Below are positions 44,427-55,105 of a stretch of DNA of 64,000 nt, one piece after another. Made by a program: the position numbers and the translations under genes. A model generated the notes under the pieces. The model saw only the letters and a program-made list of their open reading frames with translations, did no database searches and was not told the DNA's origin. Each line of letters starts with the position of its first letter. Positions within the stretch are counted from its first letter, which is position 1. This DNA comes from Agrobacterium cavarae (lineage in GTDB: Bacteria; Pseudomonadota; Alphaproteobacteria; Rhizobiales; Rhizobiaceae): the NCBI RefSeq assembly GCF_004310285.1, contig NZ_SISF01000034.1:263890-327889 (forward strand). Direction: 5' to 3'.

Positions 44427-45074
44427 GTGACGAAGACCGTTCTTTGCTATGGCGACAGCCTGACATGGGGATATGACGCCGAGAATCTCGGGCGTCACGC
44501 CTTTGACGATCGCTGGCCGAGCGTGCTGCAGAAGGCCCTGGGCAGTGAGGTCAATGTCATTGCCGAGGGATTGAACGGACGCACCACCGCCTATGATGAT
44601 CATCTGGCGGATTGCGACCGCAATGGTGCGACGCTGCTTCCGACGATCCTCCACAGCCATGCGCCGCTTGATCTCGTCATCATCATGCTCGGCACCAACG
44701 ACCTGAAGCGCGGTATCGGTGCAGGCTCTGCGGTTGGTGCGGTCAAGGGCGTTGAGCGGTTGGTCAGTCTCATCCGTCATCATGCGTGGTCTTTCGAGGA
44801 TCATGACGAGCCGGAGATCCTGATCGTTTCGCCACCGCATATTTGCGAAACGGCAAACGATATGTTTGCGGCCATGTATGCGGGCGCGATCGAGCAGTCG
44901 AAGATGATGGGTTCGCTCTATCGCGATCTGGCAGACGACAAGGGCTGCGCCTTCTTCGATGCGGCCTCCGTTGCGGTGACGACACCGCTCGATGGCGTTC
45001 ACCTGGACGCTGAAAACACGCGTGCGCTGGGACGTGGGCTTGAGCCCGTGGTGCGCATGCTGCTTGGAATTTGA
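44427..45074 (+). CDS. SGNH/GDSL-family esterase (arylesterase type)
   Basis: 215 residues, cytoplasmic (no signal peptide). SGNH blocks: CYGDSLTWGYD (nucleophile Ser), GLNGRTTAYDD, IIMLGTNDLKRG, and DGVHLD with the catalytic Asp/His. It resembles the octameric arylesterase/acyltransferase group known from Sinorhizobium meliloti and Mycobacterium smegmatis. It begins with GTG, with GGAG upstream, and sits inside the pdh operon between E2 and lpd, so it is expressed with pyruvate dehydrogenase, although no metabolic link is known. Confidence 0.92.
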   Translation: MTKTVLCYGDSLTWGYDAENLGRHAFDDRWPSVLQKALGSEVNVIAEGLNGRTTAYDDHLADCDRNGATLLPTILHSHAPLDLVIIMLGTNDLKRGIGAGSAVGAVKGVERLVSLIRHHAWSFEDHDEPEILIVSPPHICETANDMFAAMYAGAIEQSKMMGSLYRDLADDKGCAFFDAASVAVTTPLDGVHLDAENTRALGRGLEPVVRMLLGI

Positions 45075-45137
45075 TGTGAATTCGATTGACGCAGCGGCGC
45101 ATAAGTCGCCGTCAAAAAGATAAAGGCAGGATATAGA

Positions 45138-46583
45138 ATGGCTCAATCCTACGACGTTATCGTCATTGGCTCCGGTCCAGGTGGTTATATTGCCGCCATT
45201 CGTGCAGCTCAGCTGGGCATGAAGGTTGCTGTCGTCGAGCGTGAACATCTCGCGGGCATCTGCTCCAACTGGGGCTGCATTCCCACCAAGGCATTGCTGC
45301 GTACGGCCGATGTGATGCACACGGCCACCCATGCGAAGGATTACGGCCTGACGCTGGAAGGCTCGATCAAGCCGGACGTCAAGGCGATCGTCGCGCGCTC
45401 TCGCGGCATCGCTGCCCGCATGAATAATGGCGTCGGCTTCCTGTTCAAGAAGAACAAGGTCGATATCATCTGGGGCGAAGCCAAGATCACCAAGCCGGGT
45501 GAGATCGTCGTCGGCAAGTCGACCAAGCCTGTGGTTCAGCCGCAGGGCCCCGTGCCGAAGAACACGCTGGGCGAGGGAACCTACACCGCCAAGCATATCA
45601 TCGTGGCCACCGGTGCCCGTCCGCGCGCGCTGCCCGGCATCGAGCCGGATGGCAAGCTTATCTGGACCTATTTCGAAGCAATGAAGCCGGAAGAACTGCC
45701 GAAGTCGCTGCTGGTCATGGGTTCGGGCGCGATCGGTATTGAGTTCGCCAGCTTCTATCGCACCATGGGCGTTGAGGTTACCGTTGTTGAAATCATGAGC
45801 CAGGTGATGCCGGTCGAGGATGCGGAAATTTCTGCCTTCGCGAAAAAGCAGCTGGAAAAGCAGGGCATCAAGATCCACCTCGAGGCAAAGGTGGCGAAGG
45901 TCGAAAAGGGTGCAAACTCGATTACGGCGACCGTCGAGATGAAGGACGGCTCGTCTCAGAAGATCACAGCGGATCGGATGATTTCCGCCGTTGGCGTCCA
46001 GGCCAATATCGAAAATATCGGCCTTGAGGCTGCCGGCGTTAAGACCGAGCGCGGCTTCATCGTCATCGATGGCTATGGCAAGACCAATGTTCCTGGCATC
46101 TACGCCATTGGTGATGTTGCCGGAGGTCCGCTGCTCGCACACAAGGCCGAGCACGAAGCCGTCATCTGCGTTGAGAAGATTGCCGGGGTTCCGAATGTTC
46201 ACCCCATGGATAAAAGCAAGATCCCGGGCTGCACCTACTGCAATCCGCAGGTCGCGTCCGTCGGTCTGACGGAAGCCAAGGCGAAAGAGCAGGGCCGCGA
46301 GATCCGCGTGGGTCGCTTCTCGTTTGCTGCCAATGGCAAGGCCGTGGCGCTCGGTGAAGATCAGGGCATGGTCAAGACCATCTTCGACAAGAAGACGGGC
46401 GAACTGATCGGTGCGCATATGGTAGGCGCGGAAGTGACCGAGCTCATTCAGGGCTTCGTTGTCGCCATGAACCTTGAAACGACCGAAGAAGAACTGATGC
46501 ACACCATCTTCCCGCATCCGACCCTGTCGGAGTCGATGAAGGAGAGCGTGCTGGACGCTTATGGACGTGTCCTGAACGCTTGA
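45138..46583 (+). CDS. lpd: Dihydrolipoamide dehydrogenase (E3)
   Basis: 481 residues, FAD-dependent pyridine nucleotide-disulfide oxidoreductase that reoxidises dihydrolipoyl groups with NAD+. FAD site GSGPGGYIAAIRAAQ, redox CSNWGC (CX4C) followed by IPTKALL, NAD site MGSGAIGIEFASFY, second FAD contact AIGDVAGGPLLAHKAEHE, and C-terminal HTIFPHPTLSE with the catalytic His-Glu pair. The redox motif is preceded by AGI rather than the usual GGT, as in the PDH-linked alphaproteobacterial type. Last enzymatic gene of the pdh operon; a hairpin (46596-46620) follows. Confidence 0.97.
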   Translation: MAQSYDVIVIGSGPGGYIAAIRAAQLGMKVAVVEREHLAGICSNWGCIPTKALLRTADVMHTATHAKDYGLTLEGSIKPDVKAIVARSRGIAARMNNGVGFLFKKNKVDIIWGEAKITKPGEIVVGKSTKPVVQPQGPVPKNTLGEGTYTAKHIIVATGARPRALPGIEPDGKLIWTYFEAMKPEELPKSLLVMGSGAIGIEFASFYRTMGVEVTVVEIMSQVMPVEDAEISAFAKKQLEKQGIKIHLEAKVAKVEKGANSITATVEMKDGSSQKITADRMISAVGVQANIENIGLEAAGVKTERGFIVIDGYGKTNVPGIYAIGDVAGGPLLAHKAEHEAVICVEKIAGVPNVHPMDKSKIPGCTYCNPQVASVGLTEAKAKEQGREIRVGRFSFAANGKAVALGEDQGMVKTIFDKKTGELIGAHMVGAEVTELIQGFVVAMNLETTEEELMHTIFPHPTLSESMKESVLDAYGRVLNA

Positions 46584-46595
46584 TAATTGGCTTGA

Positions 46596-46620
46596 TCGCT
46601 CCCACTCTTGAAGGGAGCGA
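46596..46620 (+). other. Hairpin after lpd
   Basis: TCGCTCCC / loop of 9 / GGGAGCGA, a perfect 8-base stem without a T-run, 12 bases after the lpd stop and just upstream of the AAAGGAG of the next small gene. It could be a 3'-end stabiliser or affect translation of the next gene. Confidence 0.45.
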
Positions 46621-46638
46621 CGTCAAAGGAGAGCGGTC

Positions 46639-46893
46639 ATGTCTATTGCAACAGAAGCCTGGATTGTTTTTCTGCTGATCGGTCTGGTGGCCGGTTTCCT
46701 CGCCAGCCTCATCGTTGGTGGCGGCGGGTTGATCGGATGCCTTCTGAGCGGTGTGATCGGCGCATTTGTCGGTGGCTATCTGTTCGATGCTCTCGGCATT
46801 TCGCTTGGTATTGAAAATGCGCTGGTGGTGCAGATCATCCATGCAACGGTGGGTGCGATCATCGTGACGCTGATTGCCAGGTTGATCGCTTAG
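46639..46893 (+). CDS. GlsB/YeaQ/YmgE family small membrane protein (first copy)
   Basis: 84 residues, three hydrophobic spans with many glycines (FLLIGLVAGFLASLIVGGGGL, LSGVIGAFVGGYLF in parts, then IIHATVGAIIVTLIARLI). This is the 'transglycosylase-associated' fold, a small stress-linked inner-membrane protein family of unknown biochemical role. AAAGGAG upstream. A related gene follows 42 bases later, so this is a tandem pair. Confidence 0.85.
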   Translation: MSIATEAWIVFLLIGLVAGFLASLIVGGGGLIGCLLSGVIGAFVGGYLFDALGISLGIENALVVQIIHATVGAIIVTLIARLIA

Positions 46894-46935
46894 CCGACAC
46901 CAGGTGAAGCGGCGGGTTAAAGAAAGGGATCACGG

Positions 46936-47184
46936 ATGGAAAGTGTAGGCTGGATTGCGGCCATCATCATCGGCGGCCTTGCGGGCTGGCTCGCGGGCAA
47001 GCTCATGGATATGCGCTTTGGCATCTTCATGAACATCGTCCTCGGCATTGTCGGCTCGGTGGTGGCAGTGGCCGTGTTGCGTACATTCGATGTCTTTGTT
47101 GAAGACAGCCGCCTCGGCTACTTCGTCACGTCTTTCCTGGGCGCAAGCCTTCTGTTATTCCTCGCCAAGCTCGTCAGGCGTTAG
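46936..47184 (+). CDS. GlsB/YeaQ/YmgE family small membrane protein (second copy)
   Basis: 82 residues. The opening [21 protein letters not shown] and [16 protein letters not shown] are classic for the family, more so than in the first copy. Three membrane spans are predicted by eye. It differs enough from its neighbour to be an old duplication. AAAGGG lies upstream. It is followed 32 bases later by lipA, so both may be part of the lpd-lipA transcript. Confidence 0.88.
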   Translation: MESVGWIAAIIIGGLAGWLAGKLMDMRFGIFMNIVLGIVGSVVAVAVLRTFDVFVEDSRLGYFVTSFLGASLLLFLAKLVRR

Positions 47185-47216
47185 AGCCGCTTATATGCGG
47201 TAGAAGCAGGTTTCTT

Positions 47217-48191
47217 ATGGTCACTATTCTCGACAGGATGTCCCAGCCGGAAGAGAAGCGCATCCGCCATCCGGAGAAGGCACACAAGCCGGATACGGAA
47301 GTGGCGCGCAAGCCGGAATGGATCCGCGTCAAGGCGCCCACGTCCAAGGGCTACCACGAGACGCGCGAACTTGTACGCAGTCACAAGCTGGTCACGGTGT
47401 GCGAAGAGGCTGGCTGTCCAAATATCGGCGAATGCTGGGAAAAGAAGCACGCCACCTTCATGATCATGGGCGAGATCTGCACGCGCGCCTGCGCCTTCTG
47501 CAACGTCTCGACCGGCAAGCCCAATCCGCTCGATCTTAATGAGCCGGAAAACGTTGCCAAGGCCGTCAAGCAGATGGGCCTCAGCCACGTCGTCATTACC
47601 TCGGTGGACCGCGATGATCTCGCCGACGGTGGTGCCGAGCATTTTGAAAAGGTGATCTGGGCAATCCGTGCCGCTTCGCCCAACACGACCATCGAAATCC
47701 TGACGCCAGACTTTCTCAAGAAGCCTGGTGCTCTGGAGCGTGTCGTCGCTGCAAAGCCTGACGTGTTCAACCACAATATGGAAACCGTTCCCGGCAACTA
47801 TCTGACCGTTCGCCCCGGTGCGCGCTACTTCCACTCCGTCCGCCTGCTGCAGCGGGTGAAGGAACTGGACCCCACCATGTTCACCAAGTCCGGTATCATG
47901 GTCGGTCTCGGGGAAGAGCGTAACGAAGTGCTGCAGTTGATGGACGATCTTCGCAGCGCCGATGTCGACTTCCTGACCATCGGCCAGTATCTGCAGCCGA
48001 CGCGCAAGCACCACAAGGTGGAACGCTTCGTAACCCCGGAAGAGTTCAAGTCCTATGAGACGGTTGCCTATACAAAGGGCTTCCTCATGGTCTCTTCCAG
48101 CCCGCTGACGCGCTCGTCGCACCATGCCGGCGACGATTTCGAACGTCTTCGCGCCAATCGTGAGAAGAAGCTTCTGGCCGCTGCTGAGTGA
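47217..48191 (+). CDS. lipA: Lipoyl synthase
   Basis: 324 residues, radical-SAM enzyme that inserts two sulfurs into octanoyl-protein. The auxiliary cluster motif [12 protein letters not shown] (CX4CX5C) and the radical-SAM motif CTRACAFC (CX3CX2C) are both intact, as is the C-terminal [15 protein letters not shown] with the Ser that ligates the auxiliary cluster. It makes the lipoyl cofactor for PdhB, PdhC and other 2-oxoacid dehydrogenases, fitting its place after lpd. Confidence 0.98.
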   Translation: MVTILDRMSQPEEKRIRHPEKAHKPDTEVARKPEWIRVKAPTSKGYHETRELVRSHKLVTVCEEAGCPNIGECWEKKHATFMIMGEICTRACAFCNVSTGKPNPLDLNEPENVAKAVKQMGLSHVVITSVDRDDLADGGAEHFEKVIWAIRAASPNTTIEILTPDFLKKPGALERVVAAKPDVFNHNMETVPGNYLTVRPGARYFHSVRLLQRVKELDPTMFTKSGIMVGLGEERNEVLQLMDDLRSADVDFLTIGQYLQPTRKHHKVERFVTPEEFKSYETVAYTKGFLMVSSSPLTRSSHHAGDDFERLRANREKKLLAAAE

Positions 48192-48266
48192 TTGGTTGGA
48201 GCGCCAAAGCGCGCAGCCATGAGCTTCGTGAGGTGGATCCGAAGTTTCAAGTCGATTTTGACAGCA

Positions 48267-48375
48267 AAAGCGCCGTGCGTCTTACTGGACGCACGGCGCT
48301 TTAGCTTTTAAATCTACGCGTCGTGCTTTCTGAAAATCGATTCCGATTTTTGGGCCTAAGCTGTAAAATTCGACC
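48267..48375. repeat. Palindromic intergenic repeat, full copy
   Basis: A perfect 15-base stem, AAAGCGCCGTGCGTC / TTACTG / GACGCACGGCGCTTT (48267-48302), is followed by AATCTACGCG and a second palindrome, AAAATCG / ATTC / CGATTTT, near 48332-48350. The first part matches the copy at 3545-3600. The large stem probably also terminates lipA transcription. Confidence 0.65.
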
Positions 48376-48390
48376 ACGCTCTTATCCGTT

Positions 48391-48485
48391 CTGTCATCCT
48401 CGGGCGTGACCCAAGGATCCATGCTTTCAATGGCTTATGAATGACCCGGTCTCCTCGGACTTAATCCGAGGGGTGACCATGACGA
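48391..48485. repeat. RPE-like palindromic repeat
   Basis: Begins CTGTCATCCTCGGGCGTGAC and CCAAGGATCCATG, and ends CCGAGGGGTGACCATGACGA: opposed halves of the 'TCATCCTCGGG.TGACCC.AGGATCCA' type common between genes in alphaproteobacteria. An inner palindrome CCTCGGA / CTTAA / TCCGAGG lies at 48453-48471. Confidence 0.6.
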
Positions 48486-48567
48486 CGCAGCGGTTTGGCC
48501 TTTTGCCGTGAGTACCTTTGATCGCACAGGCACGTCAGGCTTTTCGGAAGTCTAGTCCCGATATCAA

Positions 48568-50643
48568 TCAGATATCGAGGTTTTCCGCAAAGGCGGCTCT
48601 GTCCTGGATGAAGCGGAAGCGGGCGTCTGCCTTTGTTCCCATCAGATTATCGACCGCCTCGCGCGTGCCTTCGAAATCCACGTCGTCGATTTCCACGCGC
48701 AGCAGCGTGCGCTTGGAGGGATCCATCGTGGTTTCCTTCAGCTGAGCTGGAAGCATTTCGCCAAGACCTTTGAAGCGGCTGATTTCGATCTTGCCGCGGC
48801 CCTTGAACTCGGTCTCCATCAACTCAGCGCGGTGGACGTCGTCACGCGCATAGGCAGACTTCGACCCTTGCGTGATCTTGTAGAGTGGCGGTACGGCAAG
48901 ATAGAGGTGGCTGCCGCGGATCAGTTCAGGCATTTCCTGATAGAAGAAGGTGATCAGCAGCGAGGCGATATGGGCGCCGTCGACGTCGGCATCGGTCATG
49001 ATGATGATGCGTTCGTAACGGAGATCCTCGTCGCGGTACTTCGTGCGTGTGCCGCAGCCAAGCGCCTGAATGAGATCGGCGATCTGCTGGTTGGCAGAGA
49101 GCTTTTCGCGGCTGGCGCTGCCGACGTTCAGGATCTTACCGCGTAGTGGCAGGATGGCCTGGTTGGCGCGATTGCGTGCCTGCTTGGCAGAACCACCAGC
49201 CGAGTCACCCTCGACGATGAAGAGTTCCGCGCCTTCGGCGGTGTTCTGAGAACAATCGGCGAGCTTGCCCGGCAGGCGCAACTTGCGGACCGCAGTCTTG
49301 CGGTTGACCTCTTTTTCCTTGCGACGGCGCAGACGCTCCTCACAGCGCTCGATCACCCATTCCAGAAGCTTTGCCGCTTCTGCGGGATTGCCGGTGAGAT
49401 AATGATCGAACGGATCGCGCAGCGCGTTTTCGACGATGCGTTGAGCTTCGACGGTCGCGAGTTTGTCCTTGGTCTGGCCGACAAATTCCGGCTCGCGAAT
49501 GAAGACGGAGAGCATGCCGACAGCCGAGATCATCACGTCGTCGGTGGTAATCTCGCGTGCGCGCTTGTTCTGCGTCAGCTCGGCGTAGTTCTTCAAGCCC
49601 TTTGTCAAGGCGATACGAAGACCAGCTTCGTGTGTGCCGCCTTCGGGCGTCGGGATGGTGTTACAATAGGAATGGACCTGGCTGTCGCCGCCATACCAGG
49701 TGACCGCCCATTCCAGCGCACCGTGGCCGCCGGTCTTTTCCGTTCTGCCTGAGAAGATTTCGCGGGTGACGGTAAAGTCCTTGCCAAGCGTGGCCGAGAG
49801 GTAATCCTTCAAGCCGCCAGGAAAATGGAAGACGGCCTTTTCAGGGATTTCGTCGCCCACGGGCACGAGGCCCGGATCGCAGCTCCAGCGGATTTCAACG
49901 CCGCCAAAGAGATAGGCCTTGGAGCGCGCCATGCGGAAAATGCGGGCGGCGTCGAATTTGGCATGGTCGCCGAAAATCTGCGCATCCGGATGGAAGCGCA
50001 CTCGGGTTCCGCGGCGGTTATGAACATCGCCCAACTCTTCCAGCGGACCTTGCGGAATACCCCGCGAGAAGCGCTGGCGGTAGAGCTTGCGATTACGTGC
50101 GACTTCCACTTCCAGCACGTCGGACAGCGCGTTGACGACGGACACGCCCACACCATGCAGACCGCCTGAGGTCTCGTAAGCCTTGCCGTCGAACTTTCCG
50201 CCCGCATGCAGCTTGGTCATGATGACTTCAAGCGTGGACTTGCCCGGTACCTGTGGATGGTTTTCGACAGGGATACCACGACCGTTATCGCTCACCGTCA
50301 GGAAACCTTCGGTATCGAGATGCACTTCGATGAAGTTGGCATGGCCTGCGACGGCTTCGTCCATCGAGTTATCGATGACTTCGGCGAAGAGGTGGTGCAG
50401 GGCTTTCTCGTCGGTACCGCCGATATACATGCCGGGACGCATGCGCACCGGCTCCAGACCTTCCAGAACACGGATAGACGAGGCGCCATACTCATCGCCC
50501 GACGACGTGACGGGTGCGGAAGGGGCTTTCGGCTGCGCGGTAGCCTTGGCAACTGGTTCTACAACAGGTGCGGTTTCTCGCGGTTCTGCTTCAGCGCGAG
50601 TGGCTGCGGGAAGGCCGGAAAAAAGATCGTTGCTATCGTCCAT
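48568..50643 (-). CDS. parE: DNA topoisomerase IV subunit B
   Basis: 691 residues, GyrB/ParE family ATPase that with ParC separates linked daughter chromosomes. GHKL ATPase motifs: EVIDNSMDEAVAGHA, SDNGRGIPV, ETSGGLHGVGVSVVNALS; TOPRIM: FIVEGDSAGGSAKQARNR and DADVDGAHIASLL. The length and the lack of the long GyrB insertion favour ParE. A poorly conserved Ala/Pro-rich leader of about 45 residues precedes the fold. It ends at the repeat-filled gap; upstream it is divergent from an exported hydrolase. Confidence 0.96.
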   Translation of the reverse strand: MDDSNDLFSGLPAATRAEAEPRETAPVVEPVAKATAQPKAPSAPVTSSGDEYGASSIRVLEGLEPVRMRPGMYIGGTDEKALHHLFAEVIDNSMDEAVAGHANFIEVHLDTEGFLTVSDNGRGIPVENHPQVPGKSTLEVIMTKLHAGGKFDGKAYETSGGLHGVGVSVVNALSDVLEVEVARNRKLYRQRFSRGIPQGPLEELGDVHNRRGTRVRFHPDAQIFGDHAKFDAARIFRMARSKAYLFGGVEIRWSCDPGLVPVGDEIPEKAVFHFPGGLKDYLSATLGKDFTVTREIFSGRTEKTGGHGALEWAVTWYGGDSQVHSYCNTIPTPEGGTHEAGLRIALTKGLKNYAELTQNKRAREITTDDVMISAVGMLSVFIREPEFVGQTKDKLATVEAQRIVENALRDPFDHYLTGNPAEAAKLLEWVIERCEERLRRRKEKEVNRKTAVRKLRLPGKLADCSQNTAEGAELFIVEGDSAGGSAKQARNRANQAILPLRGKILNVGSASREKLSANQQIADLIQALGCGTRTKYRDEDLRYERIIIMTDADVDGAHIASLLITFFYQEMPELIRGSHLYLAVPPLYKITQGSKSAYARDDVHRAELMETEFKGRGKIEISRFKGLGEMLPAQLKETTMDPSKRTLLRVEIDDVDFEGTREAVDNLMGTKADARFRFIQDRAAFAENLDI

Positions 50644-50826
50644 AGGTCCAGTTCAATCAGATTTTGCCCGGATTTTGTCCATGCGAGCAGACAGGATTCA
50701 GACATCGATACCGGTGTCAGGCTACTCTAGCAGGGTACAAAGGGCTTGATGCTTTACCGCGAAGGATTGCGTTGCAGCAGCCCGGATGGCAAGACTTGTG
50801 GCGCAAATCAAACGGTTCCTCAAGGC

Positions 50827-51708
50827 ATGTCCACAGCTCTTTTCACCTTTTGTACTCTTTTCTGCCTGTCTGTTGCAGCGATGCCCGCTAACGCTCAGAC
50901 CAGCGGCGGACCACTGAAGCCCTTCAAGGATGATCTGTTCTCAAGTCAGACAGTACTTTCCACGGGGGATGGGGGTGCCTCGCAGGTGATCGACTACCAG
51001 GAATTGCGTGACATCAACGGGCGCGATGAGATTCCTGAGCAGCGGGTAAAACGGCAATATGTCGATCTCGCGCCGAAACGTGTGCAGGAGATGGAGACCA
51101 TCTCCGTCGGCGGACGGTCTATCGATGTGGGGCGCGTTGGTCCAGCGAACGGGCAGGCCTTTACCGTGATCTTCATCCATGGACGAGGTGGGGACCGCCG
51201 GCTTGCAATGAAAGATTATACATTCGGCGGCAACTTCAACCGGCTGAAAAACCTCGCTGCCGAAAACGGCGGGACGTATTACGCACCGAGCGTGAAGAGT
51301 TTCGATCAAAACGGCGTTGCGGATATTGCCGCGCTGATCGCGGACGCCAAGGTGAAATCCGGTGGCAAGCCTGTCATTCTAACCTGTGCGTCCATGGGCA
51401 GCTTCATCTGTTACGGCATAAGCCGCGATGCCGCTGCGGTCGCCAATCTCAAGGGAATGGCCATCCTCGGTGGTGCGGTCGATCCCGATTTTCCAAAGAG
51501 TGCATTTATCAGGGCGAAGAAGCCCGTCTATTTTACCCATGGAAGTGCGGATAAGGTCTACTCGGCCGATCAGCAGGCCGCGACATTCCGAGGGCTTTTG
51601 AAGGCCGGTGTTCCCACCCGCTTCACGCTCTTTGAAACCGGCACGCACGGGACGCCGGTTCGCATGACCGACTGGCGCGCGGTTCTTAATTGGATTTTGA
51701 CCCGCTAG
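50827..51708 (+). CDS. Exported alpha/beta hydrolase
   Basis: 293 residues with a signal peptide of about 24 residues (MPANA/QT), which fixes the start at 50827; the frame is open to 50746 but that part is not protein-like. The alpha/beta-hydrolase core shows the oxyanion region [12 protein letters not shown], the nucleophile elbow [11 protein letters not shown] (Ser in S-M-G-S) and a final [15 protein letters not shown] with the likely catalytic His. It acts in the periplasm or outside. Substrate unknown (esterase or thioesterase-like). Stands alone, divergent from parE. Confidence 0.82.
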   Translation: MSTALFTFCTLFCLSVAAMPANAQTSGGPLKPFKDDLFSSQTVLSTGDGGASQVIDYQELRDINGRDEIPEQRVKRQYVDLAPKRVQEMETISVGGRSIDVGRVGPANGQAFTVIFIHGRGGDRRLAMKDYTFGGNFNRLKNLAAENGGTYYAPSVKSFDQNGVADIAALIADAKVKSGGKPVILTCASMGSFICYGISRDAAAVANLKGMAILGGAVDPDFPKSAFIRAKKPVYFTHGSADKVYSADQQAATFRGLLKAGVPTRFTLFETGTHGTPVRMTDWRAVLNWILTR

Positions 51709-51847
51709 CTCGGAAAACCATGTCATTCACGAGAGGTTTTGTACGAAATTCACCAAATTTCGAACCAAAACCTTGCTTTTTCGTCCGAATTCCTGTCGCT
51801 GTCTCTTTGAGAAGACACTGCCAACAATAAAGAGGAATGATCGCTCA

Positions 51848-52618
51848 ATGACCCCTGATATTCGCCCGCTCGTCGCTGGAAACTGGAAGATGAACGGAAC
51901 GCGCGCCTCGCTCGATCAGATCAAGGCGATGGCTGAGGGGGTCAAGGGACCGCTTGCAGAAAAGGTCGAGTCGCTGATCTGCCCGCCTTCGACGCTTCTC
52001 TATGTCGCGACCGCGCTTTGCGAGGACAGCCCGCTCAAGATCGGCGCGCAGGATTGCCACCAGAATGCATCGGGCGCGCATACGGGCGATATTTCCGCCG
52101 AGATGATTGCCGACTGCTTCGGCACGCATGTGATTGTCGGACACTCCGAGCGCCGCACCGATCATGCGGAAACGGATCATCTCGTGCGGGCGAAGGCGAA
52201 TGCTGCCTATGCGGCCGATCTCATCGCCATCATCTGCATCGGCGAGACGGCGGAGCAGCGCAAGTCCGGCCAGACGCTTGACGTGCTCAAGCGCCAGCTC
52301 GATGGATCCTTGCCAGACGAAGCGATCGCCGCCAACACGGTTATCGCCTATGAGCCCGTATGGGCGATCGGCACAGGCTTGACACCGACCGTCGAGGATG
52401 TCCGTGAAGCCCATGCCTTCATGCGCGAAGAGCTGGTCAAGCGCTTTGGCGGCGAGGGCAGGGGCATGCGCATTCTCTATGGTGGCTCGGTCAAGCCGTC
52501 CAACGCCTCAGAGCTCATGGCGATCGAGAATGTCGATGGTGCGCTCATCGGCGGCGCGAGCTTGAAAGCCTCCGACTTCCTGTCCATCTATGCAGCTTAC
52601 GAGAAATTGACGGCCTGA
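51848..52618 (+). CDS. tpiA: Triosephosphate isomerase
   Basis: 256 residues, TIM barrel, interconverts dihydroxyacetone phosphate and glyceraldehyde 3-phosphate. Catalytic residues are in place: Lys in AGNWKMNG, His in VIVGHSERR, Glu in [11 protein letters not shown]; phosphate-binding [15 protein letters not shown] and [10 protein letters not shown]. The start at 51848 has GAGGAA upstream; the frame is open to 51773 but not protein-like there. AT-rich promoter region precedes it. secG follows after about 120 bases. Confidence 0.97.
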   Translation: MTPDIRPLVAGNWKMNGTRASLDQIKAMAEGVKGPLAEKVESLICPPSTLLYVATALCEDSPLKIGAQDCHQNASGAHTGDISAEMIADCFGTHVIVGHSERRTDHAETDHLVRAKANAAYAADLIAIICIGETAEQRKSGQTLDVLKRQLDGSLPDEAIAANTVIAYEPVWAIGTGLTPTVEDVREAHAFMREELVKRFGGEGRGMRILYGGSVKPSNASELMAIENVDGALIGGASLKASDFLSIYAAYEKLTA

Positions 52619-52736
52619 TTTTTTAGGAAAAGCAGCCAGGCTTTCGATCTTCGGGGGCTTGGAATACGCTTTCTCCTCATGTAAAGAGCCGCAAACTTCT
52701 TCATTGTGCTCCTGATGGGGCATGGAATGGATTGTC

Positions 52737-53240
52737 ATGCAGAACGTACTGATTGTTATTCACCTCATGATCGTGCTGGCGCTTGTCGGCGTGGTCCTGA
52801 TCCAGCGTTCCGAAGGCGGCGGCCTCGGTATTGGCGGCGGCTCTGGCTTCATGTCCGCACGCGGCACCGCAAATGCTCTGACCCGCACGACGGCGATCCT
52901 CGCGGCTCTGTTCTTTGCGACGTCCCTTGGCCTTGGTCTCCTGACCCGCTACGAATCGCGTCCAACGGACATCCTGGACCGCATTCCGGCACAACAGGGG
53001 CAGGGTAACGGCATCCTCGATACGCTCGGCCCGTCGTCGACGACGCCTTCGCAGGCTCCTGCGACCAATGGTGTTCCGTCCACCACGAATGGTGCGTCCA
53101 ACCAGGCGCCTGCACAACAGCCGGCCCCTGCCGCGACGACGACGCCAGCGGCACCGGCTGAAGGTGGCGCTGCCGCTCCGGCCGCACCTGCTCCGCAGCA
53201 GGCTCCCGCCAACACCAATGGTGTTCCCACCGGCCAATAA
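52737..53240 (+). CDS. secG: Protein translocase subunit SecG
   Basis: 167 residues. The N-terminal 75 residues are standard SecG: first span VLIVIHLMIVLALVGVVLIQ, the conserved loop RSEGGGLGIGGGSGFMSARG, second span TTAILAALFFATSLGLGLL. The remaining half is an unusually long Ala/Pro/Thr/Gln-rich tail (PAQQPAPAATTTPAAPAE style), expected to be disordered. SecG completes SecYEG and aids protein export. The ATG at 52722, five codons earlier, is an alternative. Gene order tpiA-secG-pyrG is typical of rhizobia. Confidence 0.94.
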   Translation: MQNVLIVIHLMIVLALVGVVLIQRSEGGGLGIGGGSGFMSARGTANALTRTTAILAALFFATSLGLGLLTRYESRPTDILDRIPAQQGQGNGILDTLGPSSTTPSQAPATNGVPSTTNGASNQAPAQQPAPAATTTPAAPAEGGAAAPAAPAPQQAPANTNGVPTGQ

Positions 53241-53262
53241 GGCGCAGGTGACGATTAACACT

Positions 53263-53293
53263 CCGGCAGGCCAAAAGCCTGCCGGTTTTCTTT
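53263..53293 (+). terminator. Terminator after secG
   Basis: CCGGCAGGC / CAAAA / GCCTGCCGG, perfect 9-base stem, followed by TTTTCTTTT. Confidence 0.85.
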
Positions 53294-53386
53294 TGTTTAC
53301 ATTCCGGCTGAGCTTCCACGCGTCATCAACAGATGATTTCGCGATCATTGAATTTGGGGCTGGCGGAATCATCTATTAAAAGGTAA

Positions 53387-55027
<1,641 letters not shown>

Positions 55028-55056
55028 TCGGCTGGCTACCACAGGAATAGAGATTG

Positions 55057-55087
55057 AAAGGCCGCAGCAATGCGGCCTTTTGCTTTT
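55057..55087 (+). terminator. Terminator after pyrG
   Basis: AAAGGCCGCA / GCAA / TGCGGCCTTT, perfect 10-base stem with a GCAA (GNRA) loop, followed by TGCTTTT. Confidence 0.85.
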
Positions 55088-55105
55088 CAAGCGATGGAGT
55101 GCGTG

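Larger units (their letters stand above)
48192..48567. other. Repeat-filled gap between convergent lipA and parE
   Basis: 376 bases without a convincing gene. Two kinds of interspersed palindromic repeat are packed here (48267-48375 and 48391-48485). In many rhizobia lipA is followed by a coenzyme-Q-binding-domain gene, which is absent here, so the gap may mark a rearrangement point. Confidence 0.6.

Noticed and set aside
43263-46517. A 1084-codon open frame on the minus strand
   Set aside because: It runs antisense through pdhC, the esterase gene and lpd. The peptide has no family character, and such frames are expected opposite GC-rich coding DNA.
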